Below are positions 8,607 to 16,402 of a stretch of 64,000 bases of DNA, piece by piece; positions within the stretch are counted from its first letter, which is position 1; every line of letters begins with the position of its first letter. A program made the position numbers and the translations under genes. The notes below the pieces were generated by a model. It saw only the letters and a list, made by a program, of their open reading frames with translations. It was not told the origin of the DNA and made no database searches. Origin of the DNA: Neorhizobium sp. SOG26 (GTDB lineage Bacteria > Pseudomonadota > Alphaproteobacteria > Rhizobiales > Rhizobiaceae); the NCBI RefSeq assembly GCF_003491345.1, contig NZ_CP025513.1, positions 1,105,501 through 1,169,500 on the forward strand, written 5' to 3'.

Positions 8607-9896
8607 TCAGCTACCCTTGCCGCCGCACTTGCCGGTGTCGACGTTGAAGTTGCCGCACGACATGGGTTTGCGCCAATCGGAGATCAGGTTCTTGGAGTCC
8701 GGCAGGTAGTCGGACCACTCGTCGCCAACCACCGACGGCGTCTGCTGTACAATCTCGAACTGACCGTCGGCCTGGATCTCGCCGATCAGCACCGGCTTGG
8801 TGATGTGGTGGTTCGGCATTACGGTCGAGGTGCCGCCCGAAAGGTTCGGGACGGAGACGCCGATGATGGAGTCGAGCACCGCGTCGGTGTCCGTGGTGCC
8901 GGCGGCCTCGACCGCCTTCACCCAGGCGTTGAAGCCGATATAGGCGGCTTCCATCGGGTCGTTGGTGACGCGCTTGTCGTTCTTGGTGAAGGCATGCCAC
9001 TCCTTGATGAACTCTGCGTTCACTTCGGAATCGACAGACTGGAAGTAGTTCCAGGCGGCCAGATGCCCTACGAGCGGCTTGGTATCGAGCCCGGCAAGCT
9101 CTTCTTCGCCAACGGAGAAGGCGACGACCGGGATGTCTTCAGCCTTGACGCCCTGGTTGCCGAGTTCCTTGTAGAACGGCACGTTGGCATCGCCGTTGAT
9201 GGTGGAAACGACGGCCGTCTTCTTGCCGGCGGAGCCGAACTTCTTGATGTCGGAAACGATCGTCTGCCAGTCGGAATGGCCGAACGGCGTGTAGTTCACC
9301 ATGATGTCGGATTCGGCCACGCCCTTCGACATCAGGTAGGCTTTGAGGATCTTGTTGGTCGTCTGCGGATAAACGTAGTCGGTGCCCGCCAGCACCCAGC
9401 GCTCAACGCCTTCTTCGTTCGCCAGGTAATCTACAGCAGGGATGGCCTGCTGGTTCGGGGCAGCTCCGGTGTAGAAGATGTTGCGCGAGGATTCTTCGCC
9501 CTCATACTGGACCGGGTAGAAGAGGATCGAGTTCAGCTCTTCGAAGACCGGCAGGACCGACTTGCGGGATGACGACGTCCAGCAGCCGAACACCGCGGCG
9601 ACCTTGTCCTGGGAGATCAGCTGGCGGGCCTTTTCGGCAAACAGCGGCCAGTCGGAGGCCGGATCAACCACGACCGCCTCGAGCTTCTTGCCAAGAAGGC
9701 CGCCCTTCTTGTTCTGCTGCTCGACGAGCATCAGCATGGCGTCCTTGAGCGTCGTCTCGGAGATCGCCATCGTGCCGGAGAGCGAATGCAGGACGCCGAT
9801 CTTGATCGTGTCGTCGGCGGCAAAGGCGCCGGAAAGCGCCGTGGCGGACATGGCAGCAGCCAGCAGCGCGCCGCCCAGTTTGGAGCTAAATTTCAT
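8607..9896 (-). CDS. urtA: Urea ABC transporter substrate-binding protein UrtA
   Basis: Periplasmic urea receptor, 429 aa. The ATG at 9896 has an AGAGGGG site and opens a typical signal peptide (MKFSSKLGG...LSGAFA, cleavage near residue 26); an in-frame extension to 10076 has no signal peptide and is rejected. The mature protein shows UrtA landmarks: 'IGVLHSLSGTMAISE', 'FGCWTSSSRKSVLPVFE', 'NSILFYPVQYEG' and the C-terminal Cys pair in 'MSCGNFNVDTGKCGG'. First gene of the urt operon and divergent from the permease-like sensor kinase. Confidence 0.96.
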   Translation of the reverse strand: MKFSSKLGGALLAAAMSATALSGAFAADDTIKIGVLHSLSGTMAISETTLKDAMLMLVEQQNKKGGLLGKKLEAVVVDPASDWPLFAEKARQLISQDKVAAVFGCWTSSSRKSVLPVFEELNSILFYPVQYEGEESSRNIFYTGAAPNQQAIPAVDYLANEEGVERWVLAGTDYVYPQTTNKILKAYLMSKGVAESDIMVNYTPFGHSDWQTIVSDIKKFGSAGKKTAVVSTINGDANVPFYKELGNQGVKAEDIPVVAFSVGEEELAGLDTKPLVGHLAAWNYFQSVDSEVNAEFIKEWHAFTKNDKRVTNDPMEAAYIGFNAWVKAVEAAGTTDTDAVLDSIIGVSVPNLSGGTSTVMPNHHITKPVLIGEIQADGQFEIVQQTPSVVGDEWSDYLPDSKNLISDWRKPMSCGNFNVDTGKCGGKGS

Positions 9897-9977
9897 CGTG
9901 CGGACCCCTCTTGTGTTTGGTGCAACGAAGATTTGGCCGTTGCTGAGGGAACTATCCTGCGCTGCAGTGCAAAACCA

Positions 9978-9997
9978 CATACGCAAAATGACGTATG
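9978..9997. promoter_or_regulatory. Dyad CATACG-N8-CGTATG between urtA and the sensor kinase
   Basis: A perfect 6-bp inverted repeat with 8-bp spacer lies 82 bp upstream of the urtA ATG, within the 246-bp divergent region. The size and symmetry suit a dimeric LuxR/NarL-type regulator such as the one encoded at 13522. The binding protein is inferred, not shown. Confidence 0.45.
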
Positions 9998-10001
9998 ACG
10001 C

Positions 10002-10017
10002 GGGGGCAAACGCCCCC
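10002..10017. other. GGGGGC-AAAC-GCCCCC hairpin in the divergent promoter region
   Basis: A perfect 6-bp GC stem with a 4-nt loop sits 4 bp from the CATACG dyad. It may be a leader hairpin of the urtA transcript or a second protein-binding site. No T-run follows in either direction, so it is not a normal terminator. Confidence 0.35.
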
Positions 10018-10142
10018 ACCAACGCTTCGGATAACGCGGCAACTCCGTTACACGCGCATCGCTTCACCACTTGCAAAACATCGAGCCACGGTAGAGACTG
10101 CTTAATCTAAAGACGGTCCTCTTGAGTGCTGAAAATATAGGC

Positions 10143-13100
10143 ATGGCAGCGCGCCAACGCATCATCCCCGTCCGGCGAGATTATAATCGCTGGGTGGCAA
10201 ACCAGACGCTGGAAGATTATGCCTTGCGCTTCACCGCCAAGAGCGCCCGTCGATTCTCGTCAAGCCGTATCTCGCATACCGCGATTGGCGCCATCTCGTT
10301 CCTGGCTTTGGAAGCCATTGGGGGAGCAATCACGCTTTCCTATGGCACCACCAATGCGTTCTTCGCGATCATCGCTGCTGCCGTGTCAATGCTCGTCATC
10401 GGACTGCCGATCAGCCGATATGCGATCCGCCATGGCGTCGACATCGACCTGCTCACCCGCGGCGCAAGCTTCGGCTATATCGGCTCGACCATCACCTCGC
10501 TGATCTATGCCGCCTTCACCTTCATGCTGTTTGCGATCGAAGCCTCGATCATGACCGGCGCGCTGGAACTCGTTTTCGGCATCCCGCCCTGGATCGGCTA
10601 TATCATCAGCGCAGTGGTGGTGATCCCGCTCGTCATCTACGGCATTCGGTTGATCTCGCGTTTCCAGCTCGCCACCCAGCCTTTCTGGATCGTGCTCAAC
10701 ATCCTGCCCTTCGTGTTCATCGCCTTCCTCGACTGGGAAAAGTTCGATCTCTGGCGTGCGTTTGCGGGCATAGACCATTCCAATGCTGAAGTGGCGGGTG
10801 CGGCGCCATTCGATCTCCTTGAGTTCGGCGCCGCTTCCGCGGTCATCCTTGCGCTGATGCCGCAGATCGGCGAGCAGGTCGATTTCCTGCGTTTCCTTCC
10901 GCCAGACGGCGTGCAGAAATGGAGGCACAGGATTTCGGTTTTCCTGGCCGGCCCTGGTTGGGTGATTGTCGGGGTACCTAAGTTGCTTGCGGGTTCCTTC
11001 CTCGCCGTGCTGACGCTTGCGACGGGTACGCCGGCGCGCGAAGCCGCCGATCCGGCGCATATGTACCTCACAGCCTTCGGCTACATGATCCCGAACGAGA
11101 CGGCAGCGCTGTTGCTGATGGCTGCCTTCGTGGTGATCTCGCAGCTCAAGATCAACGTGATGAACGCGTATGCCGGGTCGCTCGCCTGGTCGAACTTCTT
11201 CTCCCGTCTCACCCACAGTCACCCGGGTCGCGTCGTCTGGCTCGTCTTTAACGTGGCGATCGCGCTGCTGTTGATGGAGCTCGGCATCTATCGCTTGCTC
11301 GAAGCCACACTTGGTATCTTCTCGATCATTGCCATGGCCTGGCTCTGCACGATCTCGGCGGACCTGTTCATCAACAAGCCGCTCGGCTGGTCGCCGGAGG
11401 GAATCGAGTTCAAGCGGGCGCATCTCTACGACATCAACCCGGTCGGTCTTGGCGCGATGTTCGGGTCCGCCTCGGTAGCGCTTGCCGCCCATTTCGGGCT
11501 GTTCGGCCCGACAATGGCGTCGCTTGCGACTTATGTAACGCTGATCGCATTCCTGCTTTCGCCGGCCATCGCCTTCGCAACCAAGGGCAAGTTTTACCTC
11601 GCCCGCAAGCCGCGCGAGGCCTGGAAGCTGCGCAAATCGATCACATGCTCGATCTGCGAACATCCCTTCGAGCATGAGGACATGGCCTGGTGCCCGGCTT
11701 ATGCAGCCCCGATCTGTTCGCTCTGCTGCACACTCGACAGCCGTTGCCATGACATGTGCAAGCCTCATGCGCGGCTGAACAATCAACTGGCCGTCATCGC
11801 GGGAACAGTCTTGCCAGATACGGTCATGGCGCGGTTGCGCACACGGCTTGGGCGCTATGGGTTGACCGCGCTCCTGTCGATCTCGCTCATTGGGGCGATC
11901 CTGGGGATGATCGCCCACCAGGTTGGACGGGCAACACCGGCGAACGCCGAGGTGATCTACGGCACGGTGCTGATCGTCTTTTTCGTTTTCGCGATCATCG
12001 CGGGCGTCGTGTCCTGGTTCTACGTACTTGCCCATGACAGCCGCGTCGTGGCGGAAGAAGAGTCTTCGCGCCAGAACACGCTTTTGCTGAAGGAGATTGC
12101 CGCACACAAGAAGACGGATGCGGCCCTGCAGGAAGCCAAGGAAACAGCTGAGGCCGCAAACCGCGCCAAGAGCCGCTACGTTGTCGGCCTGTCTCACGAG
12201 TTGCGCACGCCGCTCAATGCCGTCCTGGGTTACGCTCAGATCCTGGAGCGTGACGAAACGATTCCGGCACCTCGCCAGCCCGCGATCAAGGTAATCAAGC
12301 GGTCGGCCGATCATCTCTCAGGCCTGATCGATGGACTCCTCGATATCTCGAAAATCGAGGCCGGGCGGCTTCAGGTTTATTCCAACGAGATCAACATCCA
12401 GGATTTCCTCGACCAGATTGTAGAAATGTTCCGGCTTCAGGCGCAGGCGAAGGGGCTCGTCTTCGAGCACGAACGTGCCCACGCCCTGCCCCAATATGTC
12501 CGTACGGACGAAAAACGCCTGAGGCAGATCCTCGTGAACCTGCTGTCCAACGCGATCAAGTTCACCGACGAAGGCAAGGTCCGGTTTGACGTCTCTTATC
12601 GCAGCCAGGTGGCGACCTTCACGGTCTCTGACACTGGCCGCGGAATTGCGGAGAAAGATCTTGGCCGCATCTACGAACCTTTCCAGCGTGGCGAGGCAGA
12701 TAGCATTCGGCCGATGCCCGGGCTCGGGCTAGGCCTCACGATCACTCAACTGCTGACGAACACGCTTGGCGGCGAGATCGCTGTTGCCAGTACCAAGGGT
12801 GAAGGCTCGGTCTTCAAGGTGCGACTGATGCTTTCCGCCGTCGAACGGCCCAATACTGCACCGGCGCCTGAAAAAACGATCATCACCTATAGCGGCCCGC
12901 GCCGCACGATCGTTGTCGTGGATGACAACGAGGATCACCGTGACCTGATGCGCGAGGTCCTGGTGCCGATGGATTTCGTGGTGCTGACTGCAAGCAGCGG
13001 GACGGACTGCCTGACGTTGATCGAGGGCGTGGTGCCGGACCTTTTCCTCATCGACATCTCGATGCCCGGCATGAACGGGTGGCAGTTGGTGGAAAAGCTA

Positions 13101-13529
13101 CGTGATCTCGGCCAGACCGCGCCCATCGTCATGCTTTCTGCCAATATCGGTGACGGAGTGGTGAGCAATCCGGGCACGGACGGCCATAACGATGCGATCG
13201 CCAAGCCCGTGGATCTTCGCAGGCTCTCCGACAAGCTCGCCGTACATCTCGGGCTCTCCTGGATCTATGAAAGTGACGCGGCGCCTCCCGTTGCAACGGA
13301 TCCGCGACCGGCGGTAAAGGCGCCTGCGCCGGACCATCTGCAGGATCTCTTGCGGCTCGGTGAGATCGGTTATGTTCGCGGAATCGAGGCCAAGCTTCAC
13401 GATCTGGCGCAGAGCGATGATACCCGCGCCTTTGCCGAAGAAGCGAGCACATACGTCAAGGCATTCGACCTGGCGGGTTACATGAAATTCGTGAGTGACA
13501 CTGACATGCAAAGGGCAAGCGATGCCTGA
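10143..13529 (+). CDS. NCS1 permease-like hybrid sensor histidine kinase
   Basis: A fused receptor kinase. From the ATG at 10143 (1128 aa; an in-frame TTG at 10122 is possible) the order is: about 12 membrane helices resembling nucleobase/allantoin (NCS1) permeases, residues ~20-485; a Cys-rich module with CxxC at 502/505 and cysteines at 517, 525, 528, 529, 535 and 539; two further helices (~565-630); a coiled coil; HisKA with phospho-acceptor His685 in 'SHELRTPLNAVLGY'; HATPase with 'GLGLGLTI'; a receiver with Asp971 in 'LIDISMPGMNGW'; and a ~110-residue tail. It likely senses a nitrogenous solute at its permease domain and signals to the LuxR regulator that overlaps its stop. Divergent from urtA. 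Confidence 0.9.
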   Translation: MAARQRIIPVRRDYNRWVANQTLEDYALRFTAKSARRFSSSRISHTAIGAISFLALEAIGGAITLSYGTTNAFFAIIAAAVSMLVIGLPISRYAIRHGVDIDLLTRGASFGYIGSTITSLIYAAFTFMLFAIEASIMTGALELVFGIPPWIGYIISAVVVIPLVIYGIRLISRFQLATQPFWIVLNILPFVFIAFLDWEKFDLWRAFAGIDHSNAEVAGAAPFDLLEFGAASAVILALMPQIGEQVDFLRFLPPDGVQKWRHRISVFLAGPGWVIVGVPKLLAGSFLAVLTLATGTPAREAADPAHMYLTAFGYMIPNETAALLLMAAFVVISQLKINVMNAYAGSLAWSNFFSRLTHSHPGRVVWLVFNVAIALLLMELGIYRLLEATLGIFSIIAMAWLCTISADLFINKPLGWSPEGIEFKRAHLYDINPVGLGAMFGSASVALAAHFGLFGPTMASLATYVTLIAFLLSPAIAFATKGKFYLARKPREAWKLRKSITCSICEHPFEHEDMAWCPAYAAPICSLCCTLDSRCHDMCKPHARLNNQLAVIAGTVLPDTVMARLRTRLGRYGLTALLSISLIGAILGMIAHQVGRATPANAEVIYGTVLIVFFVFAIIAGVVSWFYVLAHDSRVVAEEESSRQNTLLLKEIAAHKKTDAALQEAKETAEAANRAKSRYVVGLSHELRTPLNAVLGYAQILERDETIPAPRQPAIKVIKRSADHLSGLIDGLLDISKIEAGRLQVYSNEINIQDFLDQIVEMFRLQAQAKGLVFEHERAHALPQYVRTDEKRLRQILVNLLSNAIKFTDEGKVRFDVSYRSQVATFTVSDTGRGIAEKDLGRIYEPFQRGEADSIRPMPGLGLGLTITQLLTNTLGGEIAVASTKGEGSVFKVRLMLSAVERPNTAPAPEKTIITYSGPRRTIVVVDDNEDHRDLMREVLVPMDFVVLTASSGTDCLTLIEGVVPDLFLIDISMPGMNGWQLVEKLRDLGQTAPIVMLSANIGDGVVSNPGTDGHNDAIAKPVDLRRLSDKLAVHLGLSWIYESDAAPPVATDPRPAVKAPAPDHLQDLLRLGEIGYVRGIEAKLHDLAQSDDTRAFAEEASTYVKAFDLAGYMKFVSDTDMQRASDA

Positions 13530-14430
13530 ACGTCCCCTGCCCCGCGACATCGTTCTTCTGGTGGACGACAGCCCCGACGCGCTGGGTTTTCTCACCGAGG
13601 CGCTCGAGGCGTCCGGGTTTTCCGTGCTGATCGCGACGTCCGGCAAAGCAGCGCTGAGCATCGTCGAGCGCATCACCCCGGACATCATTCTGCTCGATGC
13701 GGTGATGCCTGGCATGGATGGTTTTGCGACCTGCCGAAAGCTGAAGTCGAACACCACCGTGCCGCAGGTCCCGGTTATCTTCATGACGGGGCTCACGGAT
13801 ACCGAACATGTGGTCCATGCGCTCGATTCCGGCGGCGTTGATTACCTGACTAAGCCGATCAATATCGATGAACTGCGGGCGCGCATCCGCGTTCACCTGT
13901 CCAACGCCCGCTCGACACAGAGTGCGCGGGTGGCTCTTGATGCTGCGGGCCGTCATCTTCTGGCCGTGAGGGGTGATGGCACGATCCGGTGGTCGACGCC
14001 CCAGGCAACGCGCCTCATTGAGACGAACGATCTCGATCACCTGTCCCGGCAGATCTCCGCATGGCTTAAAAGCTTCGACAGGAGTGGCTCGGGCAGTGAC
14101 GTGCCTTTGTCCTACAGGCTTTCGGACGCCAATGTTCTGCGATTCAGCTTCGTGGGAAGCATCGGTGCTGACGAAATTCTGCTCCGGGTGACGGGCTCCA
14201 GCGAGCGCTCCGCAGCTGAAATTCTTAGACAGCATTTTGCGCTGACGCTGCGGGAATCGGAGGTTCTCGAGTGGATCGCCAAGGGCAAGTCAAACCGCGA
14301 TATTGGCGATATCCTTGGCCTTTCCGCACGTACCGTGAACAAGCACCTCGAGCAGATCTATGTGAAGCTCGGCGTCGAGAACCGCGCCTCGGCTGCGGTG
14401 CGTGCCATGCATGTCGTTCATGCGATCTGA
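13522..14430 (+). CDS. LuxR/FixJ-type response regulator
   Basis: Transcription regulator, 302 aa, with an N-terminal receiver (acidic pair VDD at 14-16, phospho-acceptor Asp59 in 'ILLDAVMPGMDGF', Lys in 'LTKPIN'), a ~90-residue linker of unknown fold and a C-terminal LuxR helix-turn-helix ('LTLRESEVLEWIAKGKSNRD'). The ATG overlaps the stop of the hybrid kinase by 8 bp and has an AAAGGG site inside that gene, so the two are a matched pair. The in-frame start at 13495 lacks a site. Candidate targets are urtA and its own operon. Confidence 0.9.
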   Translation: MPERPLPRDIVLLVDDSPDALGFLTEALEASGFSVLIATSGKAALSIVERITPDIILLDAVMPGMDGFATCRKLKSNTTVPQVPVIFMTGLTDTEHVVHALDSGGVDYLTKPINIDELRARIRVHLSNARSTQSARVALDAAGRHLLAVRGDGTIRWSTPQATRLIETNDLDHLSRQISAWLKSFDRSGSGSDVPLSYRLSDANVLRFSFVGSIGADEILLRVTGSSERSAAEILRQHFALTLRESEVLEWIAKGKSNRDIGDILGLSARTVNKHLEQIYVKLGVENRASAAVRAMHVVHAI

Positions 14431-14553
14431 CACACAGCCGAACGTCCTCATCCTCCATCGGGCTTGCGAGTCATTGAGTTATCAGTTCTCTGTCTGGCCT
14501 CGCGCCTGGCTTTAGAAGCCGGGGAAAGCAGTCGTAAGCTTGAGGAGTGAAGC
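14431..14553 (+). promoter_or_regulatory. Intergenic stretch before the quinone-reductase-like gene
   Basis: A 123-bp gap. The only firm signal is a GAGGAG ribosome site at about 14543-14548 for the next gene. No clear terminator for the response-regulator gene was found. Confidence 0.3.
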
Positions 14554-15480
14554 ATGAAGGCCATCCAGTATAGCGAGCACGGCACGACAGACGTGATGCA
14601 GTATGTCGACCTGCCGGATCCGGTTGCCGGTGCGGGCCAGATCCTCGTCAAGCTGGAGGCCGCAAGCGTCACGCCGTTCGACTGGAAGCTGCGCGCCGGC
14701 CATCTGCAGAATCATTTCACGCTTCCGATGCCGAGCGTGCCGGGACGCGATGGCGGCGGCACAGTCGTTGCGGTGGATGAGGACGTCAGCGAGTTCCAGG
14801 TCGGGGATCGGGTTGCCGTCATGGCTTCCGTTTTCGCCCAGGGTGGGTACGCCGAAATGATCGCCGTGGGTGAAAAGAATGCGGTGAAGATCCCGGAACG
14901 GCTTTCGACGGTTGAAGCCGTTGCGCTCACCAATGCGGGCTTGAGCGCCTGGCTTTCGGTGCAGACGGCGGAGGTCAAATCGGGCGAGAAGGTGCTGGTG
15001 CATTCCGGCGCCGGTGCCGTGGGCGGGCTCCTGATCCAACTCTGCCATCATCTTGGCGCCGAAGTGGCGACGACCTGCCGTTCAACCAATCAGGACTATG
15101 TGAAGAGCCTCGGCGCCGACCACGTCATCGCCTATGACGAGGAAGACTTTTCAGGTCTGCTGAAGGACCACGACGTGGTCTTCGATCTGATGGGCGGTGA
15201 GGTTCACGACAGGTCATACCAAGTCCTGAAGCGGGGCGGACGCTTGGCTTGGCTGGTTGCCGATCCGATCACCGATCGAGGTGCGGAGTTCGGTGTTACC
15301 GTAACACGCGTCATGGTCTCCGATGACAAGGTTGCGCTGCAAGCCATGATGGATCTGGCCGGCGGCGGCGTGATCAAGCCGCAGGTTGCGCGCACGATGC
15401 CGCTCTCGGAAGCTGCCGAGGCGCACCGGCTCATGGAGAAGGGCGCGGTATCGCGCGGACGGCTGATCCTGACGATGTGA
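14554..15480 (+). CDS. NADP-dependent MDR oxidoreductase (quinone reductase-like)
   Basis: A 308-aa medium-chain dehydrogenase/reductase without the zinc-binding cysteines, so quinone oxidoreductase type. The N-terminal GroES-like fold holds 'SVTPFDWKLRAGHLQ' and 'PGRDGGGTVVAV'; the Rossmann domain starts at 'VLVHSGAGAVGG' with the expected glycine pattern for NADPH. It probably reduces quinones or enones in the cytoplasm. The ATG has a GAGGAG site. It converges on the racemase-like gene with 17 bp between stops. No operon partner is evident, so substrate is unknown. Confidence 0.85.
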   Translation: MKAIQYSEHGTTDVMQYVDLPDPVAGAGQILVKLEAASVTPFDWKLRAGHLQNHFTLPMPSVPGRDGGGTVVAVDEDVSEFQVGDRVAVMASVFAQGGYAEMIAVGEKNAVKIPERLSTVEAVALTNAGLSAWLSVQTAEVKSGEKVLVHSGAGAVGGLLIQLCHHLGAEVATTCRSTNQDYVKSLGADHVIAYDEEDFSGLLKDHDVVFDLMGGEVHDRSYQVLKRGGRLAWLVADPITDRGAEFGVTVTRVMVSDDKVALQAMMDLAGGGVIKPQVARTMPLSEAAEAHRLMEKGAVSRGRLILTM

Positions 15481-15497
15481 CGCTCGGGCGTCGGGTG

Positions 15498-16304
15498 TCA
15501 GGTGCCGCTTGGGAAAAGCGGCGCACCTCGACCGTTGGCGACAAAGTTTCGGAAATCCTCAACCGCATGTTCATTGGCGAGCGAGCAGAAGGGGCCGCGG
15601 CTGACTTCGATGCCGTCGATCTTCTGAAGCCGCACATCCATCTCAGCGCTTTTCAAGGCAACGGCCGCCGTGTTGATTACCGGGGCGTGCAGCACCTTGA
15701 AGCCGTATTCGCCGCCGACCAAGAGCCCTGGCAGCACACCCGCAGGCACGACCACGTCGGCTCCATCCCGAACCAGCGGCTCGGCGCACGCTGTGAAACC
15801 CGCCAACATCCGCTGGCGCGCCTCGCTATCACCCGCGAAGGCCGCGCTGAAATCGGACGGTTCGCAGTTCATGCCAACAACGTGTCGCACCCGGCTGCCG
15901 AGACCGTAAAGGTCGGCCTGCTCATAGTGCCAGACCTGGAAAACATCATCGAGGGTGACAAGCGCCAGCCGTCGACCAAGGCGGGCGGCATAGTGCATGC
16001 ACACCTCTCCGGTGCCGATGACGGGAATCTTGACCGACGACTTCAGTTCGTAGAGGCCCGGGTCCTGGAAATGCCCAATCACGACGGCATCGTACCCGCG
16101 CGCGGCAGCCTCCAGTCCGTTGTCAATGGCGATTGCAGCACAGCGAAATTCGGCGAGGCGCCCGAAGTGGCGGTCGGGCGGGCTTATGCCGAAGACATCG
16201 ACCGTCGTGCCAGGCTCGGCAATGCCGTTCAGGTATTCCGAAAGCCGCGCCATGTACGCCGCACTTGCGGTTGCGTCGATGAAGCTTTGCCAGAAGATGC
16301 GCAT
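15498..16304 (-). CDS. Asp/Glu/hydantoin racemase-family protein lacking both catalytic cysteines
   Basis: A 268-aa two-lobe racemase-family protein. It aligns with hydantoin racemases through 'GYDAVVIGHFQDPGLYELK' and 'IPVIGTGEVCMHYA', but the first catalytic cysteine position is His78 and the second (usually within GCAG) reads 'VVPAGV' around 187. It therefore should not racemise by the usual two-cysteine mechanism and may be an isomerase, a decarboxylase-like enzyme or a lost-function paralogue. The ATG has a GAGGG site. It is divergent from the MarR-type regulator, with a 98-bp shared promoter region. Confidence 0.75.
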   Translation of the reverse strand: MRIFWQSFIDATASAAYMARLSEYLNGIAEPGTTVDVFGISPPDRHFGRLAEFRCAAIAIDNGLEAAARGYDAVVIGHFQDPGLYELKSSVKIPVIGTGEVCMHYAARLGRRLALVTLDDVFQVWHYEQADLYGLGSRVRHVVGMNCEPSDFSAAFAGDSEARQRMLAGFTACAEPLVRDGADVVVPAGVLPGLLVGGEYGFKVLHAPVINTAAVALKSAEMDVRLQKIDGIEVSRGPFCSLANEHAVEDFRNFVANGRGAPLFPSGT

Positions 16305-16322
16305 TGAACCCTCGTTTGCTCT

Positions 16323-16343
16323 ATTTGCGCGTGAAATTTGCGC
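16323..16343. repeat. Direct repeat ATTTGCGC x2, 13-bp period
   Basis: Two exact copies of ATTTGCGC at 16323-16330 and 16336-16343 lie in the divergent region between the racemase-like gene and the MarR-type regulator. Spacing slightly above one helical turn could place two protein monomers side by side. Function is a guess. Confidence 0.3.
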
Positions 16344-16358
16344 TCGCCATGATTAGAA

Positions 16359-16374
16359 TTTAAGGCTTTACTCT
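16359..16374 (+). promoter_or_regulatory. Weak copy of the AGGCTT operator-like motif before the MarR-type gene
   Basis: Shares the AGGCTT core and T-rich left flank (10 of 16 positions) with the site at 19286 and lies 28 bp before the regulator's ATG in the same orientation. Autoregulation would fit, but the match is weak. Confidence 0.3.
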
Positions 16375-16402
16375 CGCCTTAGATGCGTGACCGGAGAGCC
16401 TG

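Noticed and set aside
9897-10076. N-terminal extension of urtA to 10076
   Set aside because: It would bury the signal peptide behind 60 residues; the ATG at 9896 has a good ribosome site and a normal signal sequence.
9897-10142. Sigma-54 (-24/-12) promoter for urtA
   Set aside because: I looked for GG-N10-GC on the minus strand; the nearest pair is spaced by 13, so it does not fit.
10386-12314. 642-codon open frame on the minus strand inside the hybrid-kinase gene
   Set aside because: Antisense to a clearly recognised multi-domain protein; its product is rich in Arg, Asp, His and Gln with no fold, as expected from GC-rich third positions.
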